A DNA stretch of 46,699 nucleotides from Bacillus sp. FJAT-29814 (GTDB lineage: Bacteria; Bacillota; Bacilli; Bacillales; Cytobacillaceae), in NCBI RefSeq assembly GCF_001510715.1, contig NZ_LMTJ01000018.1, forward strand, positions 1-46,699, written 5' to 3'. Position numbers and translations under genes: made by a program. Below the pieces are notes generated by a model. That model was not told the origin of the DNA. It made no database searches and worked only from the letters and a program-made list of their open reading frames with translations. Shown one piece after another: positions 40,853-46,699 of this stretch (positions within the stretch are counted from its first letter, which is position 1; each line of letters begins with the position of its first letter).

Positions 40853-42530
40853 TCACTTTATTCTTAATTGATTTAATTTTCTGTATAATGTTGGCAAACT
40901 TATCCCTAATTTATTGGCTACCTTCTTCTTTCCGTTCGTATCTCTCCCTAATTTATCTAGAAGTTCAAGTATATGATCTTTTTCTACTCGGTTATTTCGC
41001 TTTGAAATACTATTACTCTTCGAAAGTTCAGAGGGATGATCCACAAGAAAATTTTTGGGTAAACTTTTCATCGTAACAATTTCTCCTATTTCAAGCTCAA
41101 AAAAAATGCTGGACAACGTTTTGAATTTCGCGGATATTTCCAGGCCACTGATGGTTCAATAATGTTCTATAAACGTCAGCAGATAGTCTTTTTGGCGGGC
41201 GGTTTAGTTCCATCGAAAACTTTTTCATAAAATGTTCGATTAAAATGGGAATATCATCTTTTCTATCTCTAAGCGATGGTAGAAATAGCGGAATAACATT
41301 TAATCTGTAAAATAAATCTTCACGGAAATTGCCCTCACGTACCAGTTGTTCTAGATTTTGATGGGTTGCAGTGATGATTCGTACATCGACATTTTTGGAA
41401 TTACTGTCCCCTACCCTTTCAATTTTTCGTTCCTGAACAACTCGCAGCAGCTTCGCCTGGAGATGAAGTGACATATCACCTATTTCATCAAGAAAAATAG
41501 TTCCGCCATTAGCTAGTTCAAATCTTCCTGGTTTATCGGTTACAGCCCCAGTAAATGAGCCCTTTACATGTCCAAACAATTCGCTTTCAAGTAAGTTTTC
41601 TGGTATTGCTGCACAATTAAGAGCCACAAACGGTTTATCCGAACGTGAACTTTCTTTATGGATCGATTGAGCAAAAATCTCCTTACCTGTTCCACTCTCT
41701 CCTCTTAACAATATGGTCACATCACTGGTTGATACTCTTTTAGCGATAGTAATAACTTCTTGAAGCTTCGCACTCGTCCCTTTAATATCTTCGAAACAAC
41801 ACATTATCTTTTTCTCCATTTTTTTAGGCGATGGCTTTACCAGTTCAAGTTTAATCAGATAAGATTGAACTTGTTCTTTGTTGAAGATTGGTTTTACATG
41901 GGCAATAAATTCTTGCTTGTTCAAAATGGACTTATGCATTTCTAACCGGTGGATAACCATATTTTTTGACTCTTTAATATCAAACCAGCTTTTCTCAGAA
42001 ATGATACTAGTAACCTCTTCCCCGATAAGAATATGTTTTCTAGCATTCAGCTTTTCAGCTAATCTATGATTTATTTCTTCTATTCTACCATCATATGAAA
42101 TCATCAAGAACAGATCGTCAGTCATTGAAAAAAGTTCCAGTACTTCTCTTTTTAAAAGATCATTTTCTTTTTCTAGTTTTTCTGCAATGGATTCACAGGA
42201 CAATAGATGACATCCAACTTCCGCTAAATTTCCAAGCATTTCTCTATTTTGAACGAACCATTCTTTGTTGCCATCTTTAGGTTGTAGGATTCCAATCGCT
42301 TCTACTCTACCAGTTTCTTTTATCGGAACTAGCAGTATAGAGTCGCCCTTATAATATAAACATTCCTCCTGAAATACAGATATTCCAGTTTGAATGACTT
42401 GGTTAATAGATGGGACTTTATGAACTATATGTTCAAAATCATCACTGGTAAGAATGCTAAATTGAATTGAAAATCTCTTAAACAAATTTACTACCTTATC
42501 TGCGTGTTTATAGAAAGCAATGTCCTGCAT
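40853..42530 (-). pseudogene. Sigma-54-dependent activator (PAS, AAA+, Fis HTH) with a T8 frameshift
   Basis: The domain order is an N-terminal sensor-like region (1-120), a PAS domain near 130-230 and an AAA+ domain. The AAA+ domain has Walker A GESGTGKEIF, the sigma-54 contact loop GSFTGA and Walker B GGTIFLDEIGD. A C-terminal Fis-type helix-turn-helix is KKKVANKLGISLPTLYRKL. Translation breaks at a run of eight T (minus strand, 41099-41106): VVQHFF then stop. With seven T it continues FELEIGEIVTMKSLP in the second frame to 40853. Without the shift the protein would be about 558 aa. It should activate the sigma-54 promoter at 37930. Confidence 0.88.
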
Positions 42531-42916
42531 GGTATCACACCCTATTTTTACTTCTATTTTTTTTACGAGTTACTAAATGGTTTAAATACTTGACAAATAG
42601 GTCAATGTCATCGTTCTGGACAAATACTTGTAGAAACTAACTTCATATAAAAACCCGATACAATGGATGAATGTAATCAACTTTATATTAACAAAAAATC
42701 CCTTGGCGGGTGGAATTTTTGTTAAAGTATTGATAATTCGGTACTTTTGTTTGTTTTGAGGCATTAATATATTTTCATACTCACTTAAGGTGGTTAGTTT
42801 GTCGTAACTTCATTTAAAAGTTAATGATTAGGTTTACTATAGAATAACTAGACATCATTCTACAATTAATTTGAACCCCTATTGCTATAATTTATACAAG
42901 GGTAAGGAGTGATTAC
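42531..42916. other. Divergent intergenic region with promoter and hairpin
   Basis: No gene was found. A hairpin with A/T flanks lies near 42690-42722. An extended -10 TGCTATAAT (42883-42891) precedes the DUF6978 gene by 26 bp. A TTGACA at about 42592 has no matching -10. Confidence 0.45.
42883..42891 (+). promoter_or_regulatory. Extended -10 promoter element for the DUF6978-DUF1828 pair
   Basis: TGCTATAAT matches the sigma-A extended -10 (TGnTATAAT), 26 bp upstream of the ATG at 42917. No good -35 is present, as is usual for extended -10 promoters. Confidence 0.5.
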
Positions 42917-43369
42917 ATGTTAACTCAAGAAGAAGCAAATATCCTAATTTCATCGTTAAAAAATTATTATATGAGAAGGATGTTTTGAATTTTCCCGAGG
43001 CTGGTGGAAAACTGTTATTAAAGTGCAAAGATGGCAATAATAATAATAATTATATAATTGATGTTACACGAGGAAGAATCAAGCCATCAAAAGGTACCTA
43101 TCAAACAAGACATAATAAGGCCACGGGATTAATTCGAGTTGACATTGACGGTCCTCCACATGATAACCCCCGATGGTGAGGAAGTACCATGTCCACATAT
43201 CCACATATTCCGTGAAGGTTATGATGATAAGTGGGCTTATCCACTGGAACGTGAAATATCGACAGATCCAGGAGATTTGGTTCAGATTTTAATCGATTAT
43301 TTTGAATATAATAATATTAGCAACAGGAATGAAATCAATATACAAGGTAATTTACGTGATGGCGGCTAA
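42917..43369 (+). pseudogene. DUF6978-like protein with two compensating homopolymer frameshifts
   Basis: The protein can be read in three pieces: MLTQEEANILISSLK, then LNFPEAGGKLLLKC to GPPHDNP, then DGEEVPCPHIHIFREGYDDKWAYPL to the stop. The first break is a missing A in an A6 run near 42960. The second is an extra C in a C5 run near 43168. Together they restore the first frame, and 453 bp fits 150 codons. An AAGGAG site precedes ATG 42917. The domain call (DUF6978) is from memory of the PPH.NPDGEEVPCPHLHIYREG pattern. The stop overlaps the start of the DUF1828 gene. Confidence 0.6.
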
Positions 43370-44141
43370 AGACGACCTTAAGAAAGCTTATATTGAGTGG
43401 TTAAATTCGAAACTAGCCTATAAAGACCTGGAAGCTGGTGCTATTGAGATTACCACTCCTTTTCTTGATAGGCATAATGATCGTTTGCAAATCTATGCAA
43501 TTCCCAATAACGGTGAGATTAAATTAACCGATGATGGGTATATTTTATCAGACTTGCAGGCAAGCGGTTTTGAATTTTCCAATTCAAAAAGAAGGAAGCA
43601 AATCTTTAATACAATTGTAAAAGGTTATGGGGTATCCTTTAATTCTGATTATAATGAACTTTATATTACAACAGATTTTAAAGATTTTCCTAGAAAAAAA
43701 CATTCATTAATTCAAGCAATGATAACTGTGAATGATATGTTTATGACAACTAAGACTACAGTATCGAGTTTATTCACAGAAGATGTTGGTAATTTTCTTG
43801 AATCTCATAACATCCGTTATTCAGAGAATATTTTTCTCAGTGGTAAGAGTGGTTATAACCATAATTTTAACTTTCTAATTCCTCATTTCAAAAATACACC
43901 TGAGAGAGTTGTTCATACTATGAATGTACCATCTAAAGGGACTTTATCGAATATAATTTTTGCATGGAGCGACACAAGGTTTAATAAGAATTTACAAAAC
44001 TATAAATCCGACTTATATGTATTTATTAATGATCAAGAAAAAGAGATAGACCCTAACATAATTAATGCTCTTAAAAATGAGAATATTAATCCAATTCCAT
44101 GGAGTAATCGTAACACAGTGGTCGATATATTGAGTGCTTAA
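43359..44141 (+). CDS. DUF1828-domain protein
   Basis: The 260-aa protein begins MAAKDDLKKAYIEWLNSKL. It has the DUF1828 pattern ITTPFLDRHNDRLQIYAI...IKLTDDGYILSDLQASGFEF in the first 90 residues and a DUF1829-like second half (NFLIPHFKNTPERVVHTMN, FAWSDTRFNKNLQNYKSDLYVFIND). ATG 43359 overlaps the upstream gene by 11 bp, which implies coupled translation. DUF1828/1829 proteins occur in phages and accessory islands of Firmicutes next to small partner genes. A toxin-antitoxin or defence role is possible but unproven. Confidence 0.75.
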   Translation: MAAKDDLKKAYIEWLNSKLAYKDLEAGAIEITTPFLDRHNDRLQIYAIPNNGEIKLTDDGYILSDLQASGFEFSNSKRRKQIFNTIVKGYGVSFNSDYNELYITTDFKDFPRKKHSLIQAMITVNDMFMTTKTTVSSLFTEDVGNFLESHNIRYSENIFLSGKSGYNHNFNFLIPHFKNTPERVVHTMNVPSKGTLSNIIFAWSDTRFNKNLQNYKSDLYVFINDQEKEIDPNIINALKNENINPIPWSNRNTVVDILSA

Positions 44142-44330
44142 AGATATTAGAGAAATTTATTCTCCAAAAACAGAGATAAACAAATTCTTTCAAGCATATT
44201 TTAAAACTGTCAGTGTTATAAAGAGAACCTGTCACTCTCCGAATAATGTCGACAAAAAATCAAGAAATTTGGGTAGTGACACTTGCCTCTAACCCCAAAA
44301 AAGAGAACCTATTGAATGACCATTATTGTA

Positions 44331-44362
44331 AAGGCTCGTAGTCGACTATGAGCCTTTTTGGT
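44331..44362. terminator. Terminator hairpin downstream of the DUF1828 gene
   Basis: AAGGCTC-GTAGTC-GACTAT-GAGCCTT forms a long stem (44331-44356) followed by TTTT. It lies between the convergent DUF1828 and membrane protein genes. Confidence 0.75.
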
Positions 44363-44424
44363 TGCATTTTTATTGCATGCTTCACGGGATTTCCTTTTTT
44401 TCCTTAGAAGAAAATGCGACTTTA

Positions 44425-44880
44425 TTACTGAGTTTCTCTTCTATCCGCCGTGTAGTCTAATACGAAATAAAGGATGTACATTGAAATAAAATAAACCACC
44501 GCCGAATAGATTATATTCCATTTACCATAATGTAAAACTCTAATATAAACTGCATACAATTCAAGTAATACAAGAATGCAGGTCCATCCCAATATATATA
44601 TAAATTTCTTAATGGCATTAGATTTCAGGGGAAAATAATTAAAAAAAATAACCAGTACAGCAACCTCACCTAGGGCAACAGCTAGGTACGACCACTCTAT
44701 TTGTTCTTTATCAAAATACCAGTAAAGTTTGTACTTTAAATCAAGATACAAATCAGTTACAAAATTCATTAACAATGCAAACTGTATTGTAGCTAGTAAC
44801 TCGTGCCTAGTCCTTTTTCTGGGCATTTTGAGGGCAACTAAAAGAACTAATATAACTGTCCCAATAAATAGCTTCACCAA
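44425..44880 (-). CDS. CBO0543-like small multi-pass membrane protein
   Basis: The protein of about 151 aa has four to five membrane helices, including an N-terminal helix LFIGTVILVLLVAL, and the segments YLAVALGEVAVLVIFFNYFP and GKWNIIYSAVVYFISMYIL. The pattern of a conserved short periplasmic segment before the last helices resembles the larger CBO0543-like protein at 13332-13892. TTG 44880 is preferred, with GAGGTG six bases upstream, over GTG 44889, which lies inside that site. The function is unknown. Confidence 0.65.
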   Translation of the reverse strand: MVKLFIGTVILVLLVALKMPRKRTRHELLATIQFALLMNFVTDLYLDLKYKLYWYFDKEQIEWSYLAVALGEVAVLVIFFNYFPLKSNAIKKFIYILGWTCILVLLELYAVYIRVLHYGKWNIIYSAVVYFISMYILYFVLDYTADRRETQ

Positions 44881-45203
44881 GAGGAACACCTCGTTTTAAA
44901 AAAACAACAATATCAACCATATTATCATTATTTATTCGATGAATTATTCTTCTTTAACCTGCCCTTTCGTATTATAAGTTCAACCAGATATTTCTGGTTG
45001 AACATTTTTTAGCTACAAGAAAAACAAGACCGCCGCAGCGATCATCCTCAGCCATCACAAAATAATGAATTTCCCCCACTTTATGAATACTCCAACCATT
45101 TAAGATAATTTACCAAATATAAAAAAAACCCTAAAGAATGTATCCCTCCTATTTTTGGAACAATACATTTGATTGTATTAACGAATAAGGAGGTTAATTA
45201 GAA
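44881..45203. other. Intergenic region upstream of the coat operon
   Basis: No gene was found. It holds a hairpin (GTTCAACCAGA/TCTGGTTGAAC, 44978-45003) followed by ATTTTTT. The coat operon promoter should lie within 45130-45180. ATACATTTGATTGTATTA near there is partly palindromic, but no sigma class can be fixed. Confidence 0.45.
44978..45010 (+). terminator. Terminator-like hairpin
   Basis: An 11-bp perfect stem with a four-base loop and a T6 run after it on the plus strand. No plus-strand gene directly precedes it, so it may insulate the coat operon. Confidence 0.65.
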
Positions 45204-45449
45204 ATGGATAATCAAAAATTAGCCGATCATGAATCATTGGATTTACATGAAGTTATAAATTTCAAAACCCTTTGCTTAGCGAAATCAAAACTAATGCAAG
45301 GCTTGGTATTTGATCATGATTTGAGAGCATTAATGCAAAAAGATGTTGAACAATCCATGCAAGCGCTTGGAGAATTACAGACAATTTATCAACGTGCACC
45401 TTTTCAAGCACCTGTTCCTCAAAACCGGCCAACACCAATAATAAATTGA
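45204..45449 (+). CDS. yraG: YraG-like spore coat protein
   Basis: The 81-aa protein has a helical core (LHEVINFKTLCLAKSKLMQGL, DLRALMQKDVEQSMQALGELQTIY) and a Pro-rich tail APFQAPVPQNRPTP. The pattern matches the short CotF-related coat proteins encoded next to yraF in Bacillus. The start ATG 45204 has AAGGAGG. It is followed 16 bp later by a CotF-family gene and then an alcohol dehydrogenase, the same order as yraG-yraF-adhB of B. subtilis. It is presumably deposited on the spore coat. Confidence 0.75.
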   Translation: MDNQKLADHESLDLHEVINFKTLCLAKSKLMQGLVFDHDLRALMQKDVEQSMQALGELQTIYQRAPFQAPVPQNRPTPIIN

Positions 45450-45465
45450 AAGGAAGGCTATTTCA

Positions 45466-45834
45466 TTGAACAATGACTATTTAGACCCTATAAACTCGCT
45501 ACACGTACCAGAGCTAGCAGATACCACATTTGCGATGGATTTACTTCTTCGTGCCAAAGAAGGTGTGCGCAATATTGCTGTCGCTTTAACAGAGTCCGCG
45601 TCACCAGATGTTAGAACTGTCTTACGAAACCAGTTAATGCAAGGGATTGCCATGCACCAAGAAATTACAGAATTAATGATTAGTAAAAAATGGTTCCATC
45701 CATACGAATTAAGTGAACAATATCAATTAGACCAACTCTCTGCCAACAATACTTTGATGATTGGCAAAATGAATCTATTTCCTGTTGAGACCAATAGAAA
45801 AGGTATGTTTGACCGGACACCTGATGAACACTGA
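45466..45834 (+). CDS. yraF: CotF/YraF-family spore coat protein
   Basis: The 122-aa protein has the CotF family helical pair, FAMDLLLRAKEGVRNIAVALTESASPDVRTVLRNQL and MHQEITELMISKKWFHPYELSEQ. The Lys-Trp-(F/Y)-x-P segment near residue 80 is the usual end of that domain. It starts at TTG 45466 with AAGGAAGG upstream. Length and context suit YraF. It lies 18 bp before the dehydrogenase gene. Confidence 0.8.
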   Translation: MNNDYLDPINSLHVPELADTTFAMDLLLRAKEGVRNIAVALTESASPDVRTVLRNQLMQGIAMHQEITELMISKKWFHPYELSEQYQLDQLSANNTLMIGKMNLFPVETNRKGMFDRTPDEH

Positions 45835-45852
45835 CACTGGAGGCTGTAACCA

Positions 45853-46699
45853 ATGAAGGCGGTAACGTATCAAGGTATTAAAAATGTTGTAGTCAAAGAA
45901 GTTCCAGATCCAAAGATTGAAAAACCAGATGACATGATTATTAAAGTAACGAGTACAGCTATATGTGGGTCTGATTTACATTTAATTCATGGCATGATTC
46001 CTAACCTGCAAGAAAACTATGTTATTGGCCATGAACCAATGGGAATCGTCGAAGAAGTTGGTCCAGGTGTGACTAAGCTAAAAAAGGGAGATCGAGTCAT
46101 TATCCCCTTTAATATAGCATGCGGTGAATGCCATTACTGTAAAAACCATTTGGAAAGCCAATGTGATAATTCAAATGATAATGGTGATATGGGTGCCTAT
46201 TTCGGATATTCTGGTACGACGGGTGGCTATCCAGGTGGGCAAGCTGAATATTTAAGAGTGCCGTTTGCGAACTTTACTCATTTCAAAATTCCAGAGACTT
46301 GTGAAGAACCAGATGAAAAATTAGCAGTTATTGCCGATGCGATGACTACTGGTTTTTGGAGTGTTGACAATGCAGGTGTAAAGGATGAAGATACCGTTAT
46401 TGTTCTTGGCTGTGGTCCGGTTGGTCTTTTTGCTCAAAAATTCTGTTGGTTAAAAGGGGCAAAGCGAGTCATAGCCGTTGATTATGTCAATTATCGCCTG
46501 CATCACGCCAAGCGCACCAACAAAGTAGAAATTGTTAACTTTGAGGACCATGAGAATGTAGGTAGTTACCTGAAGGAAATCACCAAAGGCGGCGCTGATG
46601 TTGTCATTGATGCAGTTGGTATGGACGGTAAAATGACTGATATGGAGTTCCTTGCAAGCGGAATGAAGCTTCAAGGCGGAGCATTAAGTGCGTTTATCA
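45853..46699 (+). CDS. adhB: Zinc-dependent alcohol dehydrogenase (AdhB-like), partial
   Basis: The first 282 residues are present and the window ends inside the gene. Catalytic zinc ligands are visible in AICGSDLHLIHG (Cys) and IGHEPMGIVEEVG (His-Glu). The structural zinc site is CGECHYCKNHLESQC. The NAD-binding motif is VLGCGPVGLFAQ. It is a medium-chain dehydrogenase. The start ATG has GGAGG upstream. Its place after two coat genes matches adhB in the yraG-yraF-adhB operon, where it is thought to be expressed late in sporulation. Confidence 0.9.
   Translation, partial: MKAVTYQGIKNVVVKEVPDPKIEKPDDMIIKVTSTAICGSDLHLIHGMIPNLQENYVIGHEPMGIVEEVGPGVTKLKKGDRVIIPFNIACGECHYCKNHLESQCDNSNDNGDMGAYFGYSGTTGGYPGGQAEYLRVPFANFTHFKIPETCEEPDEKLAVIADAMTTGFWSVDNAGVKDEDTVIVLGCGPVGLFAQKFCWLKGAKRVIAVDYVNYRLHHAKRTNKVEIVNFEDHENVGSYLKEITKGGADVVIDAVGMDGKMTDMEFLASGMKLQGGALSAFI

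Overview
The window comes from the chromosome of an endospore-forming, low-GC Gram-positive bacterium, most likely a Bacillaceae member. It carries spoVA genes, a ger receptor operon, cwlJ, CotF-like coat proteins and AGGAGG-type ribosome binding sites with frequent TTG/GTG starts. I found no tRNA, rRNA or CRISPR array.

Region 1 (1-9 kb) is spore related. It begins with a truncated nuclease lipoprotein joined to an epimerase fragment and a YitT-family gene. A complete seven-gene operon on the minus strand (7300 to 3571) follows: DUF1657, YhcN/YlaJ lipoprotein, SpoVAC, SpoVAD, SpoVAE, DUF1657, YetF-DUF1657. This is the layout of the spoVA2mob operon, known for raising spore heat resistance on Tn1546-like transposons of B. 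subtilis. Fragments of a second DUF1657 gene and of a YitT gene lie just beyond its 3' end.

Region 2 (8.6-14.5 kb) holds a LysM-fused molybdopterin oxidoreductase, a cardiolipin synthase, a CBO0543-like membrane protein and cwlJ. Region 3 (14.5-17.7 kb) is a graveyard of DinB, ArsR, alpha/beta hydrolase and cupin remnants, followed by a hydrolase with a 3' frameshift.

Region 4 (18-42.5 kb) is a nitrogen-compound utilisation locus: nitrilase-type hydrolase, truncated acetamidase/formamidase, M19 dipeptidase, two hydantoinase/oxoprolinase-like proteins, two DUF917 proteins, an Asp/Glu/hydantoin racemase, an NCS1 permease and a sigma-54 activator. A near-consensus -24/-12 promoter (37947-37930, minus strand) should drive racemase, permease, DUF917 and hydantoinase. 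Several members are broken by stops, frameshifts or truncation.

The main discovery is inside this locus. An 11,470-bp Tn3-family transposon (23761-35230) has 39-bp terminal inverted repeats with one mismatch and a 5-bp target duplication (ATGTT). It splits the first DUF917 gene, and removing it with one ATGTT copy restores the reading frame exactly. It carries a complete gerA-gerB-gerC germinant-receptor operon as cargo, plus resolvase and a transposase with one in-frame stop. It has itself been invaded by a group II intron (now a remnant), then by an IS3-family element. That IS is in turn interrupted by an unfamiliar 387-bp element with paired 10-bp motifs at both ends and a 7-bp duplication.

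Region 5 (42.9-46.7 kb) holds a DUF6978/DUF1828 gene pair of unknown function, another CBO0543-like membrane protein, and the start of a yraG-yraF-adhB-like spore coat operon cut by the window end.
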